The notes under the pieces: generated by a model
Seen by the model: the letters and a program-made list of their open reading frames with translations, nothing else
Databases searched by the model: none
Told to the model about the DNA's origin: nothing
Program-made: the position numbers and the translations under genes
From: Chlorocebus sabaeus
Taxonomy: Eukaryota; Chordata; Mammalia; Primates; Cercopithecidae
DNA length: 64,000 nt
Direction: 5' to 3'
Assembly: GCF_047675955.1 (NCBI RefSeq)
Contig: NC_132930.1
Location: 45,199,832-45,263,831, forward strand
Shown here: positions 33,360 to 45,028 of the stretch, in pieces
How positions within the stretch are numbered: position 1 is the first letter of the stretch
Layout of the letters: the number at the start of each line of letters is the position of its first letter

Positions 33360-35270
33360 ACGCTTGAAACAGTTTTATTTTTTCAAAATCATTTTTACTG
33401 TCAAGTGCGGCACATACAACAATGTGCTACAAACCTAACAGTCCAATGCACTATCACAAAGCAAACCCCACATGACCAGCACCCAAGTCCTGACTCCCCA
33501 GAACTTCCCTTCAGCCCATCCCATCAACAGCCGTCTTCCCACAAAGGTCACTAACATCCTGCCTCTTGAGGTGATTGCCTCCTTCCCTTTATAGTTTTGC
33601 CACCTAAGCATGCATTGCTAAGCACAGTTGCATGCTGCCTGCATTTTTCACATGAAATTACACAGATGTACTCACTTGCATCTGACTTATGCTCAACATT
33701 TCATTTGTGAGATTCATCCATGTTGATGTGTGCAGCTGAAGGCTACTAATGTCCACCATTGTATAGTATCTGCCCTGGGAACATATGGCAATTCCTTCAC
33801 CTGGTCTCCCATTGATGGCCACTTGGGGTGTTTCTAACTTGGGGCTATGGCGCATCATTATGTAACATCCTCAAACGTGTGTCCTGTGACTTGTGCAAGT
33901 ATCTCCGTTTGGTATACTTCTAGGACTGAAGCTGCTGAGCCATATAGTATACATATATTCAGTTTGGGTAGAAATGCAAACTTTTCAAAGTAGTTTGACT
34001 AACTTGCACTCCCAACAGCAGTGTGTGTGAGTTCCTGTTGCTCCACATCCTCACCAACACTTGATGCTGTCATTCTCCGATGTGAGGCATTCTGTGGGCA
34101 TGCAGCAGTAACTCATGGATTTCAATTTGCAATTCCATGATTCTTAATGAGGGAGGTCTGGCAACTTCTCAAGTACTGTATTTATTGGTCATTTAGATGT
34201 CCTCTCTGGAGCAGTACCTGTTTGAGTCTTGCCCATTATTCTCTTGAGTTGCCTTTTTCTTACTGTGTGGCAGGAGTTATTTTATATACTGTAGAAATGA
34301 ACTCTTTGTTTTATTTATTTAAGATTTCTTCTCTTGTGGATATATCTGGAAAACATTACGCTAAGTGAAACAAGTCAGCCATAGAAGGACAAATACTGCA
34401 TGATTCCTCTTATATGAGGCATCTGAAACAGTTAAAAGTGTAGAAGTAGACAATACAATGGTGGTTACCATGGGATGGGAAGAGAGAGATATGAGAAATT
34501 GCTGTTCGATGGTTATAAAATTACAGTTACACAAGATGAGTAAGTTCTAGTGATATATTGTTTAACACGGTTTCTATAGTCAGCTATACATATGGTACTG
34601 TATACTCAAAATTTTGTTAAGATGGTAGATTTATTTTCTGTTCTGTGGGAGAGTTTATATAAGGTTGGCATTCTTTCTCTCTTAAATGGCAACAGAACTG
34701 ACATCTGTTCTAGGAGTCTTCTTTGTGGAATGGTTTAAATTATGGATTTAATTTTTTTGAATAGTTATAGAAGTATTTAGATTTTCCATTTCTTCTTGGG
34801 TCTGTTTAGGTAAGTTGTATTTATCTGGGGATGTGTTCATTTCATCTAAAATGTCACATGTATCAACATAAACTTGTATATAATTTCCTCTTTTTATTTC
34901 TTTAATGCCTTCAGTTTCTCTACTTATGCCTCCATTTTCATTTTTGACTTTCCTATTTGTTCTTTCTCTCTCTCAAGTTTTATCAGGGGGTTATAAATTT
35001 TATTGCTCTTTAAAGAACCAAATTTGGATGTGTTGATCCTTTTCATTGTACATTTGCTTTCTATTTCATTAATTTCTGCTCTTTCCTTTATTATTTCTTG
35101 TCTTCTACTTTCTACTTTGGGTTTAATTTGCCTCTCAAGAAGAACTTTAATACATATGCTGAAAAGTATAAATTACCCCCTGGCACAGCTTTAGTGGTAT
35201 CACTCATTGGGTTTTTCTGGACTTCTACTAGACAAACGTTGCCCTCCTAGGTTGTTCTAGAATCAATATA
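33360..35270 (-). mobile_element. Old L1 (L1M-type) fragments, mostly antisense
   Basis: From 33360 the sequence follows an old L1 3' end in reverse ('gtgagattcatccatgttga', 'cttggggctatggcgcatc', 'caaagtagtttgactaac'). At about 34325-34560 a piece in the sense direction is present ('gctaagtgaaacaagtcag', 'tactgcatgattcctctt'). From about 34740 to 35270 more antisense ORF2-like sequence follows. These are nested or rearranged dead copies. Confidence 0.75.
33431..33587 (-). repeat. inverted duplication, right arm (157 bp)
   Basis: This arm is continuous with the old antisense L1 3' sequence on both sides, so it is the likely parental copy; the left arm at 32829-32985 is its inverted duplicate. 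Confidence 0.92.
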
Positions 35271-35284
35271 TTATGTTTAGAGTA

Positions 35285-35470
35285 CAGAATCTGGAACCAC
35301 ACAATCTGCATTTGTATTTCAGCTCTGAAACTTTCTAGCTATGTGGCCATTGCCAAGTTAGTTAATTTCTCTTTCCTCAGTTTTCTCATCTGTTAAATGG
35401 AGATCATTATAATTCTCACTTGGAGAGTGAATGATTAAAGTGTATATGATACCGACTCAAAATATGCCTT
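35285..35470 (+). repeat. MIR SINE, sense
   Basis: Nearly the whole MIR is seen: 'cagctctgaaactttctagc', 'tatgtggccattgccaagtt', 'ctcagttttctcatctgtta' and 'aatggagatcattataattc'. Confidence 0.85.
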
Positions 35471-35529
35471 TAGATATTACCATTTTATTACTCTGCGTTT
35501 TCTACCTCTTCGCCTTTGGCTATATAAAT

Positions 35530-37437
35530 TCAGAAAGATTACCTTGACTTTTCCTTCTATTTTAGTTTCTTCATGAACTCCTTCTTATCCTCAGATTGCT
35601 TCTTTCAAAAAATTTTTATGGTAGCCTATTCTCGTTTTATGGATGCAAAATCTGAAATCTCTCCGGGGATAGTAATTAATATGTTTTCAATACAACTTGT
35701 CAGAAAGCACGGTGGGCTCTGTTTTCTCCGCAGCTCTTGTCCACCCCAGACTGCCTTCTGGCCACTGGTCTTACTCTAGGGTCTGCTGGTCCTGTGTGTC
35801 TGTTTGAACATGTGGCTGGAGGACCTGGCAGATTCAGCTAAGCACCTGTGTGGGTTTTCTTGGACATCTCTAGTCTCTGTCCTGAAAGAGAAGCTGGCCT
35901 TGACCTGTGGGTGCCGGGCAGGTGTGTCTACCAGCAGGTTTCACTTGAGGGGTCACTCGAGGGGAGAGGGCAGGGAGGCTGCCTTCCAATCCCCGATGAG
36001 GAGCGCCTTCCTTCGAAATGTCGACCCCTGCCTTGAGACCTGGCAACTCCAGGAGAGCTGGAGAGCTTCTTGCCACCACCCAGTTCAGCTCATCTGCAAA
36101 CGAAGTCTCAAATCCACTTGTGGGTTTTCTTTCCCTCTTCCCACTCCATGCTCCAAACCTGCAAACCTCAGGAGGCCCTGCTGTGGTGCTGGTCTCCTGG
36201 CACCTCTACAGCCTCCTTTCCCCGGTCCTTCAGCTGCGGCTTCTGCACTCTCAACTGAGATGCATCTTACAGAAATTGTCAGAATCTTCAGTTGGTGTAA
36301 GCCCCCATTCAGAGCCAAACCCTGGCTCTGTCAAGTTTAGCAATCTCTCTGAGCCTCAGTTTCCCTATCTGTAAAACGGAGTGTTTGATATGCATCTCAC
36401 AGAGTTGTTACAATTACCTGATCCTCCTCGCCTCTGGCCTGATGCATGTCTTGGTGAAACTAGAAAAAGCCTCGTGTTCCCCAAGACACCTTCCTGCCAT
36501 TGCCGAGGAGATTGCAGGGGCAGATGTACAGCATGCTCTGACGTTGAACTTCAATGGCATGGTCTAAGGAGGGCCTCCTGGATATGACAGATGTGGACAT
36601 GTCTGAGGGCCCAGCCACAGCAGGCACCGCAGAGCTGCTGTCCCCACTCCTGCTTCAGGAGAGAAACCCTTTCCAAACAGACCTGTTCTGTTCCTCCACT
36701 CTCCCGTGGCTGACGGCAATCCCGGGGCTCCTGGCCCTTAAGCAAGGGTGCAGGTGACACCACGCTTCATGTTTGGTTGGCCACACCTGAGACTCTGGAT
36801 GGCAGAGTGTAGGCATAGCAGGTTCCCGTCACACACACGGAGAGAGAATGTGCCCCTGCAGGGCCTCCTCACCACCTGCAAGGCTGGGCTCTGTACCAGC
36901 GCCTGGCAATGTGAGAAGCTCAGGAAGCTGGGGGCAACTCCAGCCAAGGGTGGCCGGCAAGGCCCTTTGTATATTTTCACATTCACTGAAATGAAGCAAA
37001 GCCTGCTTTTAGAGAGTTCGTGACCTGAAAGTGATTGCAAGGTTACCGAGGAGTACGGCATCTTTCCAAACATTTCCCTTTGCGTCTGCGCTGTGGCTCC
37101 GCCTTCCCTCCAGTTCAGCCCTGCTCTGAGGCTGACTCAGAGACCAAGGAACGCTCCTTGCTGTGTGTACCCCTAACCCCCACCTCCAGACGCAGCCTTC
37201 CTCACCCTGCCTCAGGCCCACAGGAGCCCCGGAGACCGTGAGGGGCTTGAGACACTTGGGGTAAATTTCTTCCTCGGCTCAGTTTCATGGGCCAGCTAAT
37301 TTTAGAGTCCCCTCCACAGTCAGTTCCCAGGATTCATGCATTCCCAGCCAGGTCTCATCTGGCCCAGGCACCTGCCCAGCTCCTTCCCCACATGCCCAGC
37401 TTCCTTCTGTCATTCCAACACCAGGCCCGCCTGCGAC
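35530..37437. other. Intergenic with MIR piece
   Basis: A sense MIR fragment at about 36305-36415 ('gagcctcagtttccctatct') is the only clear element. No splice-flanked open frame is evident. Confidence 0.55.
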
Positions 37438-37655
37438 CACGCCCTGCTGTGGCCAGTACCTCTGCAACCAGGACACCTGCGATGGCCCCCTCCATGCAAC
37501 CAGGCCTTCTGTGACGCCCCCCGACCCCTGCTGCAAGCAGCCCCCCTGTGACAGCCCCCTCCCGGAAACCAGGCCCCTGGCAATGCCCCACCCTGTAAAC
37601 AGGCCCCCCTGGGATGAGGCCTCCCATCCCCGCCCATGACCAGGCCCCCTGAGTT
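37438..37655 (+). repeat. ~30-bp degenerate minisatellite, C-rich
   Basis: About seven diverged units share 'aaccaggcc' followed by 'cctgtgac' or 'cctgcgat' and a C run. Several runs of five or more C are present on the plus strand. Confidence 0.75.
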
Positions 37656-38688
37656 CTCAGCCCCTTCCCCATCTCTCCTCCTGCCTGCCATCGGCTTTCC
37701 CTGCAGGGGATATCACCACCCAGGACCCTCTTCCTCCTTATGCTCAACAGTGATGATAGTCTTGTTGTGGGTCGACGGGTGTGCAGAATAAATGCCATGT
37801 TGTGGAATCTTGGGGAAGAAGACCTGGCGGGAGCTGAGGGCCAGGCACACACGTGTGAGCATTCGTACACATGCTGTCTAGGGCAGGGGCCCCAAGCCGG
37901 GCCTGAATCAAGGATTCAGGTGTGAGTGATTTATTGAGAGGTGATCCCTGGGAGCCCTAGTGGGAGAGCGGGGAAGCGAGACGGCGAGGGAAAGGAGCCC
38001 ACGTGTCTTCTTCAGGCTGCCCTGGTGGGTGCCCAGGCACTATCCTTCTGCGACCTCGGCAGTAGTGTGTGGGACACACGGCAGCCCCGCCCACCGAGGG
38101 GACAGGGAGTTGGGTGTTCCTCCTCCACTCCTGTCGTCCCTGGCCAAGCGCTGCTCTAGAAGATGTGGCTGGCCCAACCCCTCCAGCAGGCCCTGGGTGA
38201 GCGCAGAGGGGAGGACCCAGGCAAAGAGCTATGGCACTTGCAGTAAGACGCGGTTAACAGGGTGGGGCAATGGGGGCATGGAAACCCCACAGGCAGCGTC
38301 TGCAGCACAGGACACCCCCGCGGGAACGCACACCTGACTTGCTTCAATGCATTAGATGTTGTGCAGCCCTCAGAACCCACGGTTTAACCTCTTTTCACCT
38401 TGTTTATGTTTTAGATAGGAACATTTTAAGCTCATGAAATATTTCAAGCACATAGCAAATAGAAAATGTAGTTAACCCATGCATCTATCATCCGGCCTGT
38501 CACACTGTTGCATTCTGATAATGAAATATCTAAAATACACCACAGTCTTGGTTCTGATTTCTGTCACTTGCCATTGGTTCTGCCAGCGGGTTCTATTGTG
38601 GTAGGGGCAGAAGCATGCCAAAGTGTAACTGTCAGCCTTGTAGGCAAATGGTCTTTTCTCTCTAGCGGCTTTTACAGTTCTCTCATTA
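37656..38688. other. Intergenic
   Basis: Apart from a possible unidentified old repeat around 37900-38010 ('gtgagtgatttattgagag') and L1-like traces at about 38400-38520, I see nothing specific. Confidence 0.45.
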
Positions 38689-38977
38689 GGCTGGCACCGT
38701 GGTTCATGCCTATAATCCTAGCACTTTGGGAGGTCGAGGCGGGAGGATCACCTGAGCCTAGGAGTTGGAGACCAATCTGGATAATATAGGGAGATCTCGT
38801 CTCTACAAAAAGATTTAAAAATTAGGCACGAGCCTGTAGTCCCAGCTACTTGGGAGGCTGAGGTGGGAGGATCACTTGAGCCCAGGAGGCAGAGGTTGCA
38901 GTGAGCTGTGATAGCACCACTGCACTCCAGCCTGGGCAACAGAGTGAGACCCTGTCTCAAAAAAAAAAAAAAAAAAA
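38689..38977 (+). mobile_element. Alu SINE (old, AluJ-like), sense
   Basis: Begins 'ggctggcaccgtggttcatg', has 'gcctgtagtcccagctactt', and ends 'gagaccctgtctc' plus an 19-base A tail. Confidence 0.95.
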
Positions 38978-39187
38978 GGTTCTCTGTCTTCAGTGTTTCA
39001 GCTTTGTCACAACGTGATTATTTATGGCTTTCATTTGTTCTGAAAAATGTTTGGTTATTGTCCTTTTAATATTACTTCTCCTCATGTTAAATACATCATA
39101 TTACATACATGTAACAGACCCTAATGTTACATACACATAACAGACCTCATCCTCCTCAGAAGGGATTTCCCAGGCCGGCCATTTATC

Positions 39188-39300
39188 CAGGGCAGATGTC
39201 TGCAAACTGCAGCCTGCAGACCACATCCAGCACACAGCCTGTTGTTATATGGCCCAGAAGATAAGACTGGTTTCTATATGTTTAAAAGGTTGTTAAAAGA
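39188..39300 (+). mobile_element. hAT-Charlie-type DNA transposon fragment
   Basis: The words 'cagggcagatgtctgcaaac' and 'tgttatatggcccagaaga' follow the same family as the relic at 5572-6860, in opposite orientation. A purine-rich GGA/GAA simple tract (39303-39390) follows. Confidence 0.55.
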
Positions 39301-39512
39301 AAGAGGAGGAGGACGGGGAGGAGAAAGTGGCGGTAGAAGGTGGAGAGGCAGAAGGGGAGGAGGAGGGGAAGAAGAAAGAGAAGAATATTGGCAGAGGCTG
39401 GACACAAACTTCACGGTCTGACACTCTACCCGGCTGTTCGCAGAAGGGCCACTCTAGGGCTCTGACTCTCCTCATCAAACACCTTGCCAGCGTCCTTCCA
39501 CGTCTTCTGAAA

Positions 39513-41607
39513 AAGAGTGCCAACCACAAGATAGGGATGCCCTCTCTCACCACTCCTTTTCAACATAGTGTTGGCAGTTCTGGCCAGGGCAATCAGGCAG
39601 GAGAAAGAAATAAAGGGTATTCAATTAGGAAAAGAGGAAGCCAAATTGTCCCTGCTTGCAGATGACAAGATTGCATATTTAGAAAGCCCCATCGTCTCAG
39701 CCCAAAGTCTCCTTATGCTGATAAACAACTTCAGCAAAGTCTCAGGATATAAAATCAATGTGCAAAAATCACAAGCATTCCTGTACACCAATAACAGACA
39801 AACGGAGAGCCAAATCATGAGTGAACTCCCATTCACAATTGCTACAAAGAGAATAAAATACCTAGGAATAGAACTTACAAGGGATGTGAAGGACTTCTTC
39901 AAGGAGAAATATAAATCACTGCTTAACGAAATAAAAGAGGACACAAACAAACGGAAGAACATTCCACGTTCATGGATAGGAAGAAAAAATATCATGAAAA
40001 TGGCCATACTGCCCAAGGTAATTTATAGATTCAATGCCATCCACATTAAGCTACCAATGACTTTCTTCACAGATTTGGAAAAAACTACTTTAAAGCTCAT
40101 ATGGAACTAAAAAGAGCCCTCATTGTCAAGACAATCCTAAGCCAAAAGAACAAAGCTGGAGGCATCACGCTACCTCACTCCAAACTATGCTACAAGGCTA
40201 CCATAACCAAAACAGCATGGTACTGGTACTAAAACAGAGATATAGACTGACGAAACAGAACAGAGTCCTCAGAAATAACACCACATATCTACAACCATCT
40301 GATCTTTGACAAACCTAACAAAAACAAGAAATGGGAAAGCATTCCATATGTAATAAATGGTGCTGGGAAAACTGGCTAGCCATATGTAGAAAGCTGAAAC
40401 TGGATCCCTTCCTTACCCCTTATACAAAAATGAATTCAAGATGGATTAAAGACTTAAATGTTAGACCTAAAACCGTAAAAACCCTAGAAGAAAACTTAGG
40501 CAATACCATTCAGGCCATAGGCATGGGCAAGGACTTCAGGACTAAAACACCAAAAGCAATGGCCACAAAAACCAAAATTGACAAATGGGATCTAATTAAA
40601 CTAAAGAACTTCTGCACAGCAAAAGAAACTACCATCAGAGTGAACAGGCAACCTACAGAATGGGAGAAAATTTTTACAATCTACCCATCTGACAAAGGGC
40701 TAATATCCAGAATCTACAAAGAACTTAAACAAATTTACAAGAAAAAATCAAACAACACCATCAAAAAGTAGGCAAAGGATATGAACAGACATTTCTCAAA
40801 AGAAGACATTTATGCAGCCAAGAGATGCATGAAAAAATGCTCATCGTCACTGGCCATCAGAGAAATGCAAATCAAAACCACAATGAGATACCATTTCACA
40901 CCAGTTAGAATGGCGATCATTAAAAAGTCAGGAAACAACAGGTGCTGGAGAGGAAGTGGAGAAATAGGAACACTTTTACATTGTTAGTGGGACTGTAAAC
41001 TAGTTCAACCATTATGGAAGACAGTGTGGCAATTCTTCAAGGATCTAGAACTAGAAATACCATTTGACCCAGCCATCCCATTACTGGGTATATACCCAAA
41101 GGATTATAAATCATGCTGCTATAAAGACACACGCACACGTGTGTTTATTGTGGTACTATTCACAATAGCAAAGACTTGGAACCAACCCAAATGTCCATCA
41201 ACGATAGACTGGATTAAGAAAATGTAGCATATATACACCATGGAATACTATGCAGCCATAAAACAGGATGAGTTCATGTCCTTTGTAGGGACATGGATGA
41301 AACTGGAAACCATCATTCTGGGCAAACTGTCGCAAGGACAGAAAACCAAACACTGCATGTTCTCACTCATAGGTGGGAATTGAACAATGAGAACACTTGG
41401 ACGCAGGGTGGGGAACATCACACACCGGAGCCTGTCGTGGGGAGGGGGGAGGGGGGAGGGATAGCATTAGGAGATACACCTAATGTAAATGACAAGTTAA
41501 TGGGTGCAGCACACCAATATGGCACATGTATACATATGTAACAAAGTTGCACGTTGTACCCCAGAACTTAAAGTATAATAAAAATAATAATAATAAATAG
41601 TGCCAAC
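39513..41607 (+). mobile_element. 5'-truncated primate L1 with target-site duplication
   Basis: The L1 body (39524-41596) starts inside ORF2, reverse transcriptase region, and runs to the 3' UTR with its G-rich tract ('gtggggaggggggagggggg') and an AATAAT-rich tail. The direct repeat AGTGCCAACCA flanks it at 39513-39523 and about 41597-41607. The ORF2 frame is open to a TAA at 40108-40110, then shifts frame; three further stops (TAG at 40769, 40985 and 41225) replace conserved Trp codons. It is a dead LINE, fairly young by divergence (L1PA-like). Confidence 0.95.
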
Positions 41608-41689
41608 CAATCCAGTGGTCTTGTTGCTTCATTTCCAGTGGTGTTGGTGCCCCCGGCAGCTGTCTAACCCACCTTGCCTCCAGCCCCAT

Positions 41690-41860
41690 GTCCACTCACG
41701 CAGACACCTGTGTCCACTGCACACACATACATGTGCATGTTCACGAATACATGTGCACAACTGGGACATGCACATCGATGGATTGTGCACCGTGTGCCTG
41801 TGCCGTATCTCCGTATGCACAGTGCAGATTGAATACACCTGTGCCAAGGCACAACGCAGG
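41690..41860 (+). repeat. CA/TG-rich degenerate repeat
   Basis: Words such as 'cacacacatacatgtgcatg' and 'atacatgtgcacaactggg' recur irregularly. It resembles the spacer array at 33050-33335 in style but not in unit. Confidence 0.55.
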
Positions 41861-41959
41861 TGGTTCAGTGGGATTCACTGATTCACTAAAGTCAGCTGAT
41901 CATATATGATCATGTGATCATATGATCTCCATAGTCAACTGATCAGTCCCTGCAGATTC

Positions 41960-42425
41960 ACAAAGTCATGTCCTGGAAACAACACAGGTGTCCATTGACA
42001 GATGGGTGAATAAACAAGGCACGGCCCATGCATATAGTGAAACGGTACTCGGCCATGAAAAGGAAGGATGTACGGATGTGTGCCACCGCGCAGCTGACCC
42101 TCGAAACACTGTGCTCAGTGAGATAAGCCACTCAGGAAAGGACAAGTACTGCATGATTCCACTCACATGAACGCCAGAGTCCGCAGATGCAGACACAGAA
42201 GGTAGAATGGTGGGCGCCAGGGACTGGGGGTCAGGGGACGGAGAGTGAGTGTTCAACGAGGACAGAGCTCCTGTTTAGGAGGTGAGAGGGCTCTGGAGTG
42301 GATGGTGGTGATGGCTGCACAAGAAAGTGAATGCACTTCACACCACTGACTTCCACACTGAAAACGGATTCTGATGCTGAATGTTATGTTATGTGTATTT
42401 TACCACAATAAAATATGTTTTTAAA
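41960..42425 (+). mobile_element. Old L1 3' end, sense
   Basis: In order: 'caacacaggtgtccattgac' (ORF2 end), 'aagtactgcatgattccact', 'agaatggtgggcgccaggga' and 'gtgtattttaccacaataaa' (3' UTR end). It is diverged and has no open frame. Confidence 0.85.
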
Positions 42426-42429
42426 TTGT

Positions 42430-42570
42430 TAAATGGTAAATTTTATGTGATATATGTTATATATATGATGTATATAAGATATATATCATATATAAGATAT
42501 ATAAAAGATACATATATGGTATATATATAAGATATACATATGTATGTGATGCATATATACATATATCTTG
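42430..42570. repeat. TA-rich simple repeat
   Basis: Tracts of TATA, GATATA and CATATA dominate, with several short self-complementary stretches such as 'atatatgatgtatat'. Confidence 0.85.
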
Positions 42571-42587
42571 CCACAAACTTTAAAAGT

Positions 42588-42637
42588 GAAAAAAATTACT
42601 CCTGGGGCACAAGTAAAAAAATTACTCCTGGGGCACG
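42588..42637 (+). repeat. short tandem duplication
   Basis: The segment 'aattactcctggggcac' appears twice, 26 bases apart (about 42592 and 42618). Confidence 0.85.
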
Positions 42638-42739
42638 GGCCTTTTGTAGACAAAACAAGGAAGTAAGTCTGTTTTGTCCCTAGTCTGTGTGGCAATGAAG
42701 TCTGGTTTGGTTTTGCTTTTTCATGTCAATAGAAATGAT

Positions 42740-42925
42740 CACTTGTGGAACCCTGAGTGTTCACCATACACCATGCTAAGGGCTTGAAAGGCTTGACTTT
42801 TGGTTCCACATTCACAGTAACCCTGGGATAAGAGCAGTGTCTTCATCCTAACAACGTGCATTAGAAAATGAAGGCTCAGACAGCTCAGGTAGCTTGTCCA
42901 TACCAGAGTGTCTAAAACATGGCAG
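42740..42925 (-). repeat. MIR SINE fragment, antisense
   Basis: The words 'gtgttcaccatacaccatgc', 'cacattcacagtaaccctgg' and 'aatgaaggctcagacagctc' follow the reversed MIR. Confidence 0.65.
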
Positions 42926-42926
42926 A

Positions 42927-43228
42927 GGCCTGGTGCGGTGGCTCATGTCTGTAATCCCAACAATTTGGGAGGTCAAAGCAGGAGGATTGCTTGAGTACAG
43001 GAGTTCAAGACCAGTCTGAGAAAAATAGGGAAACCCTGTCTCTATAAAAAATAAAAAAAACTAGCTAGCATGGTAGCACACGCCTGTGGTCCAGCTACTT
43101 GGGAAGCTGAGATGGGAGGATTGCTTGAGCCCAGGAGGTCAAGGCTGCAGTGAGCCAAGATTGCACCACTGCTCTGCAGCCTGGGCAACAGAGCCAGACC
43201 CTGTCTCAAAATAAAGTAAAGTAAAATA
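42927..43228 (+). mobile_element. Alu SINE (old, AluJ-like), sense
   Basis: Begins 'ggcctggtgcggtggctcat' and ends 'gagccagaccctgtctcaaa' with an AAATAAAGTAAAG-type tail. It is markedly diverged. Confidence 0.95.
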
Positions 43229-43639
43229 TGGCAGTGTGTGATTGTAATCCACGTCACTCTGACCATGGAATCTAAGACTCTGATCACCACACCAGGCAAC
43301 TCACAGCCCCTCCCCTTAGACCTCAGTTTCCTTTCCTATAGAACAAAAAGCTTCATTGATCCTTCCGAGTTGGCATCACAGACCTTTCCAGAGGGAGTTG
43401 CCTGGTCTGGGCTTGAAGGCTAACAGAGATGGCCACATACAGTCCCTGGCCTCAAGGGGATCTCTGTCTGGCAGAGAAAGCATCTTAGTGTGATAACTGC
43501 TCTGAGAGAGGAAGCATCCAATCCAATCTAGCAGACAGGGTGTGCTTCCTGGAGGAGGTGACATTTGACCTGGGGCTTTGGGAATGAATAAGAGGAGGAT
43601 GAACTGCAAGACGGAGGAACAATGTTATGGAGAAATTAA

Positions 43640-43860
43640 GTTCATAATCTTGGGGTTCAACAGATTCAAATTCAAATTCCAAACCACCTAGTTACCAACT
43701 AGTAGGACAAATTGCTTACCCCTTTTGAGCCTTAATATTTTCATCCATGAAATGGAATAATAAATTATCCATCTCATGGGTAGTTATGTGGGGATAATGC
43801 CTAAAATGTAGGCCTTCAGTGCAGTATCTGCACATGGTGAGCTCATGGTAAGTAACTTGG
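43640..43860 (+). repeat. MIR SINE, sense
   Basis: The pattern 'caccccttttgagcct'-like core at 43718-43730, 'catccatgaaatggaataat' and 'gtagttatgtggggataatg' follows the MIR order. Confidence 0.65.
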
Positions 43861-43879
43861 GGATATGATAATTTGTGTA

Positions 43880-44395
43880 TTGCTAAGATGGTCCAAAAAG
43901 TCTTCCCAGGCCTTAGATCCGGTGACTTTCAACTTAGTCATAAATACAATAGCAAACTATCTTGAGCATACTCACTGCAGCAAGTGGGGTCTCTGCTTCC
44001 TCTCTGAGGTCAGCCTGCTCGCACATGCCTGGCACCATGGCCTGCCCCAGGAGGAAGCTGTCTTTTTATGAGATGAACTGTAACGCCTTTCTGCATGCAT
44101 TTTTATGCTGTATTTGGTAGGAAGCACTGATGCGCCCAGGTCATCCAAGGGCTGGGTCGTGATCTGGCCTCCATCCACTGGAAGTCAAAGCCTCTGCCAG
44201 AAGTCCACGTCATCCACAAAGAGAGCAATTTTCTTCTATTTTGGTGTAGCAAAGAGGGCCTGTTCATGGAAGGGATCCAAGTTGGCCACTATCTTGACAA
44301 TGTGTTTGGTTTTAATGCTCAATTGCATCTAAAAGTAGGTCTGGAAGCGGTGACTGCTGAGGCTGCCATCCTGCTTGGCCAACTGAAGGTTTGAG
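43880..44395 (-). pseudogene. unrecognised minus-strand coding-like relic
   Basis: Read on the minus strand, about 44395 down to 43980 gives a coding-looking phase in which segments such as KHIVKIVANLDPFHEQALFA, KIALFVDDVDFW and TTQPLDDLGASVLPTKYSIK follow one another, broken by three or four stops and without an intron. This could be a decayed processed pseudogene. I cannot name a parent, and chance composition or an old repeat remains possible. No poly(A) tail or target-site duplication was found. Confidence 0.25.
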
Positions 44396-44506
44396 ACTCA
44401 GGATGGGGTCATGGCTGAGACTATGAGGACTGCTCAGGCATGACCCTGCCTGCTGGCCTCCATGGGCCCACTATCTGAATGTGGTTCCCTTTCTCCCCAG
44501 GACCAG

Positions 44507-44692
44507 GTGCCACCTCCTCTGGGAAGCTCTCCCTGCCCCTTTGCAGGGTATGCCTCCTTGTTCCTCTCCTGCCATCAGTTTATGTGCCTGTCTCCATCAA
44601 CAGACCAGGAGCTCCTGACGACAGGGACTGGGTCTGTCTGATTCATGTCTGCATTCCTAGCACTTACCTAGGTGCTTAGCGAAAGCTCGAAC
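44507..44692 (+). repeat. L2 LINE 3' fragment, sense
   Basis: The words 'ctctgggaagctctccctgc', 'gaccaggagctcctgacgac', 'agggactgggtctgtctgat' and 'attcctagcacttacctagg' follow the typical L2 3' end. Confidence 0.75.
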
Positions 44693-45028
44693 CTGCCTGG
44701 GTTCCCACCTTGTCTCTGCTACCCCCAGCTCTGTGAACTCAGGCTAGCTTCTCTCCCTTTCTGGACCTTGGCTTCCATGCATAGGAAGCAGAACAGCCGT
44801 CCCTCCTCATGGGGGTGGTAGTGAGCCTCAGAATTTCCAGACATCCCCTTCCTTGCTGCCCCTGGACTCCTGTGCTCACATGAACAGCTCTTTCACCTGG
44901 TGCGACCTGTACATGAGACTCAACAATAGTGGTGCACACCTCAAAGGGGTTCTGTTAGGATGAAATGGGATAATTTCAGTAAAGTTAAACTAAAACTAAA
45001 GCTCCCCTCCCCAGTATTAGCAACCATT

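Noticed and set aside
39568..41227. L1 ORF2 open segments as an active reverse transcriptase gene
   Set aside because: The copy is 5'-truncated, frameshifted after 40110 and has several stops, so it is dead.
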